Assembly: GCF_030540825.1 (NCBI RefSeq)
Contig: NZ_JAUOEO010000001.1
Coordinates: 3,857,001-3,921,000 of the forward strand
DNA: 64,000 nucleotides
From: Flavivirga spongiicola
GTDB taxonomy: Bacteria; Bacteroidota; Bacteroidia; Flavobacteriales; Flavobacteriaceae
Direction of reading: 5' to 3'
Shown: positions 46,772 to 55,901 of the stretch, in pieces
How the letters are laid out: the number at the start of each line of letters is the position of its first letter
Position numbering within the stretch: the stretch's first letter is position 1
The notes under the pieces: model-generated
Databases searched by the model: none
What the model saw: only the letters and a program-made list of their open reading frames with translations
Told to the model about the DNA's origin: nothing
Made by a program: the position numbers and the translations under genes

Positions 46772-47878
46772 TTATTGAATAAGCTCAAAATCTAATGTAT
46801 CGAGCTCTTTTCCATTTATAATTATAGAAATTTGATGTTTTCCAATATGAAATTTACGCGTTGTGATTATTTTAAACGATTGTTTTCTCTTAATACTTGT
46901 GGTTGAGTTTTTTGGATAGTCCTTTTCACTTATTTTAAATACCTTTCTAGATAAAGATCCATTCGCTTTTTGATAATAAAGTCCATATTCCAATCGGATT
47001 TTGGATGAATTATTGTTGGTATTTACAAGTTTAAGTGCGAATTCTACAGAGGCTCCAATTTTGACTTTTGGTGTAAGTATTTTAAAATCAATAATCTTAA
47101 CTTTATCAATAGCTCCGAAACCAAATAATGTCATTAATTCTGTATTACCTTGTTTTAAAAGGGTTCTACTTGCATGCTTAACTAACCAATTGGTTTCTTT
47201 GGTTTTTCCTTCCCATTTTTTAACGAGATTGACAACAGTTTCTGGATTATCTTTAGAGATGTCATTTAAATTATTAGCAACACTTCTTCTTACATATTCA
47301 GAAGTGTCGCTTTTTAATTTCTCAAGAATTGGGATAATAGGAGCAGGGTTTGTCTTTAATGATGGAATTGCCATAGCCCATGGCAGTCTTGGTCTACAAC
47401 CTTCTGTAGCTAGTCGTCTAACCGAACTGTGTTTGTGGCTTGCCCAAAGCAACATTTGTCTTATCATGTTATCCTGATATTTTATTATAAAAGGTCTAAC
47501 TGCAAATTCACAACTGACAAATTGCGTAATCGTTTCAAATGCTTTTATCGATGTTTGATAATGCTTTATACCGTAAACTTCTATGAAATCTGGAAAAAAC
47601 ATGAATTCAAAGTTATCTGATTTGAACCCATTTTTTTTTATTACGGGAATAAGTTTTAATATAGTTTCGACATTCGTATTAAAATCATCTGACAAATGAT
47701 TTTTAAATACTAGGGTTATACATCTCATGCGTTGTTTTAACGCGCTATTTTCCCATTCATCATCGTATATTTCCTTTAAAAAAGATGCCTTATTAAAACT
47801 TGGAACAACTTCTTGAACTGAAGTTATAAAGCGATCAAAGAATTTAGTATTGTATCTGTTTTTTAATAATTCTGCCAT
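46772..47878 (-). CDS. AlkD-like DNA alkylation repair HEAT-repeat protein
   Basis: This 368-residue protein is made of helical HEAT-like repeats in the first 250 residues, with the conserved stretch LLWASHKHSSVRRLATEGCR and YVRRSVANNLNDISKDNPE. These are characteristic of the AlkD family, which removes alkylated bases. The C-terminal 110 residues are strand-rich (FKILTPKVKIGASVEFALKL). This layout is seen in the longer AlkD-like proteins of Bacteroidota. The glycosylase activity is inferred from the family only. Confidence 0.82.
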   Translation of the reverse strand: MAELLKNRYNTKFFDRFITSVQEVVPSFNKASFLKEIYDDEWENSALKQRMRCITLVFKNHLSDDFNTNVETILKLIPVIKKNGFKSDNFEFMFFPDFIEVYGIKHYQTSIKAFETITQFVSCEFAVRPFIIKYQDNMIRQMLLWASHKHSSVRRLATEGCRPRLPWAMAIPSLKTNPAPIIPILEKLKSDTSEYVRRSVANNLNDISKDNPETVVNLVKKWEGKTKETNWLVKHASRTLLKQGNTELMTLFGFGAIDKVKIIDFKILTPKVKIGASVEFALKLVNTNNNSSKIRLEYGLYYQKANGSLSRKVFKISEKDYPKNSTTSIKRKQSFKIITTRKFHIGKHQISIIINGKELDTLDFELIQ

Positions 47879-47902
47879 TTTTATTTTAATATTATTTTTC
47901 TA

Positions 47903-48053
47903 AGTACATGACAAAAATTATCTTAGACTTTATGAAGTGAAGTTGATAGCATTGAAACAGAGACCTGTCAGGTCTAAAAACATAAAAAAGTATAATTTAG
48001 TTATTCTAATAACCAACAACTTACAATGGCTGTTTCAATTTTTGTCATGTACT
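47903..48053. mobile_element. Inverted-repeat element (possible MITE)
   Basis: The perfect 17-bp terminal inverted repeats are AGTACATGACAAAAATT (47903-47919) and its complement at 48037-48053. Internal CTGTTTCAAT near the right end pairs with ATTGAAACAG near 47952. The core contains the small hairpin AGACCTGTCAGGTCT. No gene and no clear flanking duplication are seen. It lies between the AlkD-like gene and a small conserved gene. Confidence 0.5.
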
Positions 48054-48072
48054 AAAATTGTTTTTATAAATA

Positions 48073-48288
48073 CTAGATTAAATCTCGACAATAAAGATCA
48101 ATATCACCTAGCAAGTCTATGATATTCGATTCTAGTATGTTCCCAGAGGTTTCTATTCTTAAAACATTATCAATATCCTCCATATCAACAGACCAATGAT
48201 TTATTTCGGAGATTTCAGAGAAGGAGTTATTTACAGATGCAAGTTTTTGCATGTTATCAATGTTAGTCTTAAATACTAAAATGTTCAT
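48073..48288 (-). CDS. Small conserved hypothetical protein (71 aa)
   Basis: It begins MNILVFKTNIDNMQKLASVN and contains the motif NHWSVDMEDIDNVLRIETSG. I recall similar short proteins in Bacteroidota with ILVFKTNI...WSVDxEDxDNVLRI, with a ferredoxin-like fold resembling heavy-metal-associated domains but without a CxxC. No function is known to me. It stands in front of the split lipoprotein gene on the same strand, 30 bp apart, and may be transcribed with it. Confidence 0.7.
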   Translation of the reverse strand: MNILVFKTNIDNMQKLASVNNSFSEISEINHWSVDMEDIDNVLRIETSGNILESNIIDLLGDIDLYCRDLI

Positions 48289-48318
48289 TTTTTATTAGAT
48301 AAATTCAATTGTTGTTTA

Positions 48319-49039
48319 TTACCTTTCTGTATCTATAATCACATTAAAATGATTGAATTCTACGGTACTATCATCTATCATTTCAAAATACTTTTGCGCT
48401 AATTTATTCTCTAAAATGTGCTTTGATGCATTTTCCGCGCTTTCCAGATCAGTCCAATAAACCACATCCATCCATTGTCCGTCCTCAGTTATGGAAAGCT
48501 TTCTTGAGAGATATCCTTTGTGTTTTTCCAATACAGGGTTTATGTTTTTTGCAGCATTAACAACTTGTGTCTTAGTGAATTCAGGCTTTGTTTTGAAAAG
48601 AACTAATTCAACAACTTTTACCTTTCCAGGCTTTGGTGTAGTTATGATTAGCGGCGATGTAATTAGTATTTTATTTGTCTCAGGATCTGGTATCATGGTG
48701 CCAAAAAACTTTAGACATGTTTCGCTTTTCATTTCAATTTCTGAAGCATCTTCAAAGGCTTTAACATTCGTATAATAGACAAGTTCCATCAAGAAGTCTG
48801 GTTCACTATTTGAAAATGTCATTTTACGTCCCAAGTACCCGTCAAACTTATCAACCATAGGGTCAATGGCTTTAGAAAGTTTTATTATTTCTTCTCTGGA
48901 GTATTCAGGTTTAGTTTTTGCCGTGACAAGAACAATGGTTCCGATGTCTTCTTTTTTTTTCAACGTGCATTTTTGTTTTTGTTTGATTGTTACAGCCAAA
49001 TAATATTAGGAAGGCTGATAGTATTGCTAATTGTTTCAT
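48319..49039 (-). pseudogene. Two-domain lipoprotein split by a frameshift at an A9 tract
   Basis: A lipoprotein signal starts at the ATG at 49039 (MKQLAILSAFLILFGCNNQT, lipobox ILFGC) and runs to a run of nine A (48952-48960 as T on the plus strand). Beyond it the frame changes. The continuing frame encodes two tandem alpha/beta-barrel (ABM-like) domains: EDIGTIVLVTAKTKPEYSRE and KVKVVELVLFKTKPEFTKT. With eight A the two frames join exactly. The downstream part has no good start of its own except a TTG overlapping the signal sequence. It may be a pseudogene, a phase-variable gene, a slippage-expressed gene or a sequencing error. Confidence 0.65.
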
Positions 49040-49162
49040 TTTGAGGTTTAATTGGTATGACTTCCAGGTATGGACGTTTTTTGCCCTTGCTTACCTTGGA
49101 TAAAGATTTATAGATTTAACTATGGTTAAAAATTAATATGTAATGACTTCTACAGATATAGC

Positions 49163-49540
49163 TTAAAGAGTACTTTGCCATAGAATTTTATCAATTAACC
49201 AGGTATCCTCTTTTATAAGAAAAAGATAATCGCATCCCTTTTTATTAGGCGCCCAGTCCATTTCGAGTTTTACAACGGCTATTTTTTCTTGTAGATCAAG
49301 AATTTGAATTTTTATTTCTGAGTCTGGTATAATATCATGTTTATTATAGTCCGTTACCCAATTTTTAAGATCTAAAACCCCAACAGTAGTCATATCTGTC
49401 CAGTTACTAGATTCATAATCATACAAAAACCCAGTTTTTGTGACGTTTTTAGTGAAAAAACGATCAATTAAGTTAGGATCCATGCTTTTAAAAGCTTGAG
49501 GATACTTTTTTGAAATTTGAATGATGTCACTTTGTTCCAT
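49163..49540 (-). CDS. NTF2-like/putative lumazine-binding family protein
   Basis: This 125-residue cytoplasmic protein has the NTF2-like cone fold pattern: an N-terminal helix (SDIIQISKKYPQAFKSMDPN) followed by alternating strands (KIQILDLQEKIAVVKLEMDW and DYLFLIKEDTWLIDKILWQS). It fits the Lumazine_bd_2/SnoaL-like group. No catalytic residues can be named, and no enzyme neighbours suggest a substrate. Confidence 0.7.
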   Translation of the reverse strand: MEQSDIIQISKKYPQAFKSMDPNLIDRFFTKNVTKTGFLYDYESSNWTDMTTVGVLDLKNWVTDYNKHDIIPDSEIKIQILDLQEKIAVVKLEMDWAPNKKGCDYLFLIKEDTWLIDKILWQSTL

Positions 49541-49600
49541 TTCATTTATTTATAAGTTAATTTAAAAATTCACCAACCTTTAGGGAGGCGTCCCTATTTA

Positions 49601-49650
49601 CCTCTCCTTTGGAGAGGTCAGAATTGTTTTTTTGCAATCCTGGGTGAGAT
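49601..49650. repeat. Dispersed CTCTCC intergenic repeat, copy 2
   Basis: CTCTCCTTTGGAGAGGTCAG, followed by AATTGT-T7-GCAATCCTGGGT, matches 28991-29035. A further small hairpin (AGGGAGGCGTCCCT, about 49582-49595) precedes it. It is non-coding. Confidence 0.6.
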
Positions 49651-49688
49651 GAAAAACAAAAGTAAAATGGAGGAGTGACAACCCTATG

Positions 49689-50378
49689 TCAACAAGGTTC
49701 TGTAAATCTGCTAAAATATTTAGAAAGGCTGAAATCTTTTTGATAATCAAAGGTTTGCGAAGTGGAATTTATTTTTAAAATTCTATCTAATCTAAACTCT
49801 CTTATGTCTTTTCTTAACCTGCAATATGCGATCACTATCCAGGCTTTGTCTGTATAGTAAACACCTAAAGGTTCAATTTCTCTTAGCGTTTCTTCGTTCT
49901 TATAAATTGAATGATACGATATAGTCAGAACTTTTCCATTAGTAATTGATTTTTGAATTTGAGATAACCAATTACTTTCAAATACATCTTTTTTATAAGA
50001 AGGTATGATTCTGTTTTCCAATTTGGCAATATTTTCCTTTTCGAAACTCCTGAGAACGGACTTGATTTTTATAAGTATGGAGTTAAAATCTTTTATAAGA
50101 GAAGCATCTCCCTGATTAGAAATTAGTTTTTCGGAAACAATTAATGCATTTGCTTCTTCTTCAGTAATCATTACAGGTGGTAAGGAATAGCCATCAACAA
50201 TAAAATAACCAATGCCATTTTCTGAACCAATGGGGACACCTGCTTCTTCAAGCGTTTTAATATCTCTATAAACAGTTCGTAAACTAATTTCAAATCTGTC
50301 GGCAATCTCTTTGGCTGTTACCACTTTTTTAGATTGTAATTGAATTAGAATGGATGTTATTCTGGTGAGCCTATTCAT
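49689..50378 (-). CDS. YafY-type regulator with HTH and WYL domains
   Basis: This 229-residue protein starts at the ATG at 50378 (MNRLTRITSILIQLQSKKVV), where the winged HTH begins; the longer frame to 50441 is rejected because it runs into upstream non-conserved sequence. Residues 1-60 are HTH_11 (VTAKEIADRFEISLRTVYRD), and the middle and C-terminal part is a WYL domain (KVLTISYHSIYKNEETLREI, EPLGVYYTDKAWIVIAYCRL). It is a DNA-binding regulator with an unknown ligand. The GNAT gene lies 59 bp upstream on the same strand. Confidence 0.85.
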   Translation of the reverse strand: MNRLTRITSILIQLQSKKVVTAKEIADRFEISLRTVYRDIKTLEEAGVPIGSENGIGYFIVDGYSLPPVMITEEEANALIVSEKLISNQGDASLIKDFNSILIKIKSVLRSFEKENIAKLENRIIPSYKKDVFESNWLSQIQKSITNGKVLTISYHSIYKNEETLREIEPLGVYYTDKAWIVIAYCRLRKDIREFRLDRILKINSTSQTFDYQKDFSLSKYFSRFTEPC

Positions 50379-50437
50379 TAAATTATTTAGTAGTGTTATT
50401 AGGTACGCTTCAAGTATGTTATTCAACACAGCGTAAA

Positions 50438-50902
50438 TCAAAAAATTGTTTTGTCGGTTTCACTTAATCTTTTTTCCATAAATGTACTTAATGGATCTTC
50501 TTTATAATTACCAAATTTACCAGAAATCGAATAACCAAGCTTTTTGTATAAACCTATGGCGTCTTTAGAATAAGGACCCGTCTCTAATTTTGCTAAAAAT
50601 ATTTTCTTTTTAATTAATAAGGATTCAAGCTCCTTAATTATTTTTTGTGCTAAACCTTTTCCTCTTTGTGATGGAGGAACATAAATACGCTTTAGTTCCC
50701 CATATTTAGCAAAAATCTTTACAGAACCAATGGCTATAATTTCATCATTCTCGAAAGCCCCATAAAAATAAGCATTTTCGCTTTGTAGCGTTTCGATACT
50801 ATCTAGATGGCAACTATCAGGTGGGTATAACTTACTTTGATATTCGTCTAATTCTCTAATTAAGTTTTCTGCTTGTTTTGGATCTATACGTTTTATTTCC
50901 AT
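50438..50902 (-). CDS. GNAT family N-acetyltransferase
   Basis: This 154-residue protein has the acetyl-CoA motif A RIYVPPSQRGKGLAQKIIKE at about 78-97 (Q/RxxGxG/A as QRGKGLA). A preceding strand (IIAIGSVKIF) and motif B (GPYSKDAIGLYKKLGYSISG) flank it. It acetylates an amine, with the substrate unknown. It is probably co-transcribed with the WYL regulator gene, 59 bp downstream. Confidence 0.88.
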   Translation of the reverse strand: MEIKRIDPKQAENLIRELDEYQSKLYPPDSCHLDSIETLQSENAYFYGAFENDEIIAIGSVKIFAKYGELKRIYVPPSQRGKGLAQKIIKELESLLIKKKIFLAKLETGPYSKDAIGLYKKLGYSISGKFGNYKEDPLSTFMEKRLSETDKTIF

Positions 50903-51063
50903 GATTACGTTTTCTTATTTTTATTTGAATACTATAATAACGTATTCACATATAATTTTGTCACGTTGGCATTAGAATACATAGCCACTATTTATAAATA
51001 TAGCTAACAAAATTAATAGAATTTTATTACTAAAAAGAATTTAATATATAAATAACAAAGAAA

Positions 51064-51912
51064 CTATTTACTCTTTTTTTCGTGTTGTTCTACAATGGTG
51101 ATGGCAGCAATTAAATCTTTAACCTCTAGGTTTTCTATATCTTCATCGACATAAAAAGGAGCAAACTTATCGTTATTGTAATTGTATATTTTCCAACGAT
51201 TAAATTGATATTCGAGGGCTGTGAAATTTTCAACCCAATCCCCTGAATTTAAATACATCGTTTTACCATGTTTATTTTCTATATATGCCATCTTTGGTTG
51301 ATGTATATGTCCACAGATTACATAATCATAACCATTTTCGATGGCCAGGTCAGAAATGACTTCTTCATAATCATTAATATACTTGATAGCACCTTTAACA
51401 CCATTCTTTATCTTTTTAGATAACGAATAGCGTTCTTTTCCACGTTTTTCTAAATACCAATTTATCAAACGGTTAAGAAGAGTTAGTAAATCGTAGCCAT
51501 AACCACCAAGTTTAGCAAGCCATTTGGCATTTTGTATAGAAACATCAAAAACATCCCCATGAAAAAACCAAGCCTTTTTGCCATTTAATTCTAAAACAAG
51601 CTTATCAACAATAGAGACATTACCAATGGTTGTATTGCTAAATTTACGCAACATTTCGTCATGGTTTCCAGTTATGTAAATAATATCAACACCATTAGAG
51701 GCCATATCCATAATCTTCTTAATAACTTTTAAATGCGATTTAGGGAAGTAACGTTTACTAAATTGCCATATATCAATAATATCACCATTTAAAATCAATT
51801 TCTTTGGTTCAATACTATTTAAATAAGTGAGAAGGTGTTTAGCATGACAGCCATAAGTTCCAAGATGAACATCAGAGATTACTGCGACTTCTATTTTACG
51901 TTTAATTTTCAA
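51064..51912 (-). CDS. Metallophosphoesterase, LpxH-like (UDP-2,3-diacylglucosamine diphosphatase family)
   Basis: This 282-residue calcineurin-like phosphoesterase has the full metal-site set: ISDVHLGTYG, ILNGDIIDIWQ, YITGNHDEMLRKF, WFFHGDVFD and YVICGHIHQP. The arrangement matches LpxH-type pyrophosphatases that act in lipid A synthesis in Bacteroidota, but related enzymes have other substrates. It is cytoplasmic or membrane-peripheral. The start at 51912 is the only good one. Confidence 0.85.
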   Translation of the reverse strand: MKIKRKIEVAVISDVHLGTYGCHAKHLLTYLNSIEPKKLILNGDIIDIWQFSKRYFPKSHLKVIKKIMDMASNGVDIIYITGNHDEMLRKFSNTTIGNVSIVDKLVLELNGKKAWFFHGDVFDVSIQNAKWLAKLGGYGYDLLTLLNRLINWYLEKRGKERYSLSKKIKNGVKGAIKYINDYEEVISDLAIENGYDYVICGHIHQPKMAYIENKHGKTMYLNSGDWVENFTALEYQFNRWKIYNYNNDKFAPFYVDEDIENLEVKDLIAAITIVEQHEKKSK

Positions 51913-52276
51913 TAATAGTGTCTTAAGGTTATTTTACAAATTACAGGTTTTTATATTATCTTATAATTATCTAAATATCAGCATTATGTTAAACAATTGT
52001 TAGGTAGTTTATTACAATAATCAATGTTTATACACTATTTTACTTTCATAATTTATAAGAACAGATTGAAAAATTTTATTGGGCTAGCTTCGTATTATTT
52101 ATTTAGAATTATCATTACAAAGAGGTGACATTAAGAGAAATCGAAGTGAAAATAGAAATCTAAAATAAAAGGTATAGATATATAAATCCACATGTATTAA
52201 AAAATACCATATATGGCTTAGTATTTAGGGCAGATGATTTCGAAAAAAGCTTTATTTTAGCGACAAAATTTTATTT
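51913..52276. other. 364-bp intergenic region before aroC
   Basis: This is an AT-rich gap between two divergent genes. I see no gene, strong hairpin or repeat and no perfect TAnnTTTG box. It must hold promoters for both directions. Confidence 0.4.
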
Positions 52277-53338
52277 ATGGCAGGCAATTCTTTTGGAAAA
52301 CTATTTAATTTAACAACATATGGAGAATCTCATGGACCAGCTTTAGGAGGTGTAATTGATGGGTGCCCTCCTGGAATTGAGTTAGATTTAGAAGCCATTC
52401 AAAATGAACTTGATAGAAGAAAACCTGGTCAATCTGCTATAGTGACACAACGAAAAGAACCAGATACAGTTAAATTCCATTCAGGCATTTTTGAAGGTAA
52501 AACGACTGGTACTTCAATTGGTTTTGTTATTGAAAATACCAACCAAAAATCTCATGATTACACGCATATAAAAGATAGTTATAGACCAAGTCATGCCGAT
52601 TATGTATACGATAAGAAATATGGTTTTAGAGACTATCGTGGTGGTGGACGAAGTTCAGCAAGAGAAACCGCATGTCGTGTGGTTGCTGGTGCCATTGCCA
52701 AACAAATGCTAAAAGGCATTGAAATTACGGCCTATGTTTCCGGTGTTGGTACTATGAAACTTGAGAAGCCATACACCGAAATAGACTTAACAAAGATAGA
52801 ATCAAATATTGTAAGATGTCCAGATCAAGCTATGGCAGCAAATATGGAAGCTTACATTAAAGAAGTACGTAGTAAGGGTGATACCGTTGGTGGTATTGTT
52901 AGTTGTGTCATTAAAAATGTCCCTGTTGGTTTAGGAGAGCCGGTGTTCGATAAATTACATGCAGAGCTCGGCAAAGCCATGCTTTCCATTAATGCCGTAA
53001 AAGGGTTTGAATACGGTAGTGGATTTGAAGGGAGTACGATGTATGGTAGCGATCATAATGATGCATTTAATAACGATGGTACTACAAAAACTAACTTTTC
53101 TGGAGGTATTCAAGGCGGTATAAGTAACGGTATGGATATCTATTTTAATGTGGCTTTTAAACCCGTAGCTACACTTATTCAGAAATACGAAACTATAGAT
53201 AAAGAAGGAAATACTGTCGAAATGCAAGGTAAAGGACGTCACGACCCATGTGTGGTTCCAAGAGCCGTGCCTATTGTAGAAGCGATGGCGGCATTGGTTT
53301 TAGCTGATTTTTATTTACTAAATAAAATGTATAATTAG
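52277..53338 (+). CDS. aroC: Chorismate synthase
   Basis: This 353-residue protein has the family signatures [40 protein letters not shown], and the late [20 protein letters not shown]. It removes phosphate from EPSP to give chorismate, using reduced FMN without net redox change. It is cytoplasmic, the last step of the shikimate pathway. Other aro genes are not adjacent. Confidence 0.96.
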   Translation: MAGNSFGKLFNLTTYGESHGPALGGVIDGCPPGIELDLEAIQNELDRRKPGQSAIVTQRKEPDTVKFHSGIFEGKTTGTSIGFVIENTNQKSHDYTHIKDSYRPSHADYVYDKKYGFRDYRGGGRSSARETACRVVAGAIAKQMLKGIEITAYVSGVGTMKLEKPYTEIDLTKIESNIVRCPDQAMAANMEAYIKEVRSKGDTVGGIVSCVIKNVPVGLGEPVFDKLHAELGKAMLSINAVKGFEYGSGFEGSTMYGSDHNDAFNNDGTTKTNFSGGIQGGISNGMDIYFNVAFKPVATLIQKYETIDKEGNTVEMQGKGRHDPCVVPRAVPIVEAMAALVLADFYLLNKMYN

Positions 53339-53544
53339 TAGCTATTTATTAACCTTCTCTATTATCCTTTTAAAAGCATATTAATGAAAAAATTGGACTA
53401 GATATATTGGGTAGAGTCGTATTGTGTACAATCTGTTAATTTATTACCAATTCAATTGGAATTTACATTTGGTTTTAAAGGTCTAGGCAAAAAAACTTAT
53501 CTTGCTTTGAAAATTTACAAGTAATTATATAGAAATATTATTAT

Positions 53545-54870
53545 ATGAAAAAACTGGCATTACACTGGAAGATTATTATAGGAATGGTTCTTGGAATCAT
53601 TTTTGGTTTTATTATGAATTCTGTTGGAGGAAAAGATTTTGTAAGCGATTGGATTTCACCATTTGGAACCATTTTTATAAACTTACTTAAGCTTATTGCA
53701 GTACCATTAATTTTAGCCTCATTAATAAAAGGGATTTCAGACTTAAAAGATATTTCTAAGATTAAAACGATGGGATTACGTACTATTGGTATATACATGG
53801 CTACCACTTTGGTTGCTATAATTATAGGCTTAAGTATCGTGAATACAATAAAGCCAGGAGAGGGTATGTCACAAGATACCATTGAAAAAATTAAATCAAA
53901 ATATGCGAGTGATGAAGGGGTTGCTGATAAACTTACAAAAGCATCTGTACAAAAAGATGCAGGACCATTACAGTCGCTAGTTGATATTTTTCCAAGTAAT
54001 ATATTTAAAGCATTGGGAGACGCAAAGATGCTTCAGGTCATCTTCTTTGCATTATTTGTTGGTATTTGTTTATTGTTAATTCCTGAAAAAAAGGCAAAAC
54101 CTTTAGTGAATTTTTTCGATTCGTTAAACGAAGTCGTCATGAAAATGGTGGATTTAATTATGCTTTTTGCGCCTTATGCGGTATTTGCTTTAATGGCTAA
54201 TGTAATTATCGCTTTTGATGATACCGAAATACTTCTTAAGCTATTAAACTATGCCTTATGTGTTGTTGGAGGCTTAATGTTAATGATTGGTTTTTACCTT
54301 ATTTTAGTAAGTATTTATACTAAAAAATCGCCTATGTGGTTTTTAAAAGAAATAAGTCCGGCACAGCTATTAGCCTTTTCTACCAGTAGTAGTGCAGCAA
54401 CCTTACCAGTAACCATGGAGCGTGTAGAAGAACATATTGGTGTAGATAAAGAAGTGTCTGGATTTGTTTTACCAGTTGGAGCTACAGTTAATATGGACGG
54501 AACAAGTTTATATCAAGGTATTGCGGCCGTATTTATCATGCAGGTTATTTGGCCAGAGGGCTTGACATTCACGAATCAATTAGTCATAATTGCTACGGCA
54601 TTATTAGCATCCATAGGTAGTGCAGCAGTGCCAAGTGCAGGTATGGTCATGTTGGTTATCGTTTTGGAATCTATTGGCTTTCCAGCAGAATTATTACCAA
54701 TAGGATTAGCACTTATTTTTGCAGTGGACAGACCGTTAGATATGTGTAGAACAACTGTGAATGTAACAGGAGATGCTACCGTTGCTATGATGGTTGCCAA
54801 ATCTTTAGGTAAACTGCATGAACCAAAGCCCAAAGAATGGGATGATAATTATGAAAAAGTGAAAGGATAG
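53545..54870 (+). CDS. Dicarboxylate/amino acid:cation symporter (DAACS family)
   Basis: This 441-residue inner-membrane protein has about eight helices and the two re-entrant loops of the GltPh/DctA family. The serine-rich motif LLAFSTSSSAATLPVTME and the NMDGT motif (GATVNMDGTSLYQGI) are present, with the substrate-binding FAVDRPLDMCRTTVNVTGD near the end. It imports glutamate, aspartate or C4-dicarboxylates with Na+ or H+. No close operon partner is seen. Confidence 0.93.
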   Translation: MKKLALHWKIIIGMVLGIIFGFIMNSVGGKDFVSDWISPFGTIFINLLKLIAVPLILASLIKGISDLKDISKIKTMGLRTIGIYMATTLVAIIIGLSIVNTIKPGEGMSQDTIEKIKSKYASDEGVADKLTKASVQKDAGPLQSLVDIFPSNIFKALGDAKMLQVIFFALFVGICLLLIPEKKAKPLVNFFDSLNEVVMKMVDLIMLFAPYAVFALMANVIIAFDDTEILLKLLNYALCVVGGLMLMIGFYLILVSIYTKKSPMWFLKEISPAQLLAFSTSSSAATLPVTMERVEEHIGVDKEVSGFVLPVGATVNMDGTSLYQGIAAVFIMQVIWPEGLTFTNQLVIIATALLASIGSAAVPSAGMVMLVIVLESIGFPAELLPIGLALIFAVDRPLDMCRTTVNVTGDATVAMMVAKSLGKLHEPKPKEWDDNYEKVKG

Positions 54871-54975
54871 TTTTTGTTAAGCCGATATGAGGTATGATTG
54901 AGACATCACATCATATTTGCAGAGTAATGATTATTCAACTTAAAACATACGCTTTAGTGCGTTTACAAGAAAATA

Positions 54976-55800
54976 ATGAATTCTAACATGTCAATATCAT
55001 CACCTATTGTCTCAGTAAAATGGCTTCAAAATAATATAGAAGCAAGTAATCTTATCATTTTAGATGGTACTATAAATAAAGTATTTGATACATCACAAAT
55101 TCAAATACCTAATGCACGATTTTTTGATATTAAAAAGAAATTTAGTGAAGCTAATGCACCATTTCCCAGTACGTTTCCAACACAGGAACAATTTCAAAAA
55201 GAAGCTAGAGCTTTAGGGGTAAATAAAAATAGTGTTATCGTCGTTTATGATGATAAGGGTATTTATTCAAGTGCTCGTGTTTGGTGGCTATTTAAGGCTT
55301 TTGGATATTATAATGTAGCTGTTTTAAACGGCGGGTTTCCAGCCTGGAAAAAAGCGAACTATGATACTGAAGCTATGAAAAACTATGATGGTGAACTTGG
55401 TGATTTTGAAGCCAATTACAAACCAGAATGCATGACCTTTTTTGAGAGCATGAAACAGGCTTCAAAAAATAAAACATACCATATTATTGATGCACGATCA
55501 GAAGGTCGATTTAAGAGCCAGGAGCCAGAACCCAGAGAGGGTTTGCGAATGGGAACTATTCCTAATTCGGTGAATTTACCTTTTACAGACTTGTTGGGTG
55601 CTGGGGAATTAAAATCTAAAAAAGATATTGAGAAAGCTTTAGCGGAAATAGCGTATAATAAAGATGACGCTATTATTTTTTCCTGTGGTTCGGGTATCAC
55701 AGCATGTATATTGGCCTTAGGAGCCAATATCTCCGGTTATAAAAACATATCAGTTTATGATGGTTCCTGGACCGAGTGGGGGAGTTTGGTTAATGAGTAA
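54976..55800 (+). CDS. Two-domain rhodanese-type sulfurtransferase (SseA-like)
   Basis: This 274-residue protein has two rhodanese domains. The N-terminal one (about 10-130) has lost the catalytic Cys, and the C-terminal one (about 160-270) has the active loop CGSGITA with Cys237, the form typical of 3-mercaptopyruvate sulfurtransferase. It moves sulfane sulfur to thiols or cyanide. The start at 54976 gives MNSNMSIS; the second Met is an alternative. Confidence 0.9.
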   Translation: MNSNMSISSPIVSVKWLQNNIEASNLIILDGTINKVFDTSQIQIPNARFFDIKKKFSEANAPFPSTFPTQEQFQKEARALGVNKNSVIVVYDDKGIYSSARVWWLFKAFGYYNVAVLNGGFPAWKKANYDTEAMKNYDGELGDFEANYKPECMTFFESMKQASKNKTYHIIDARSEGRFKSQEPEPREGLRMGTIPNSVNLPFTDLLGAGELKSKKDIEKALAEIAYNKDDAIIFSCGSGITACILALGANISGYKNISVYDGSWTEWGSLVNE

Positions 55801-55901
55801 GACATAGGAGAAGCTTTCTCTGTGCTTTTTTCTATAGTTTTATATGTTATGCTACAGGAGTTTCAAAAATTAGAATAATTTTACTTCTTTATAATACATA
55901 A

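Noticed and set aside
53468..53504. Promoter for the DAACS symporter (TTTG ... TATCTTG)
   Set aside because: The spacer is about 26 bp, longer than the usual 19-22, and the -7 box has a mismatch. It is too weak to annotate.
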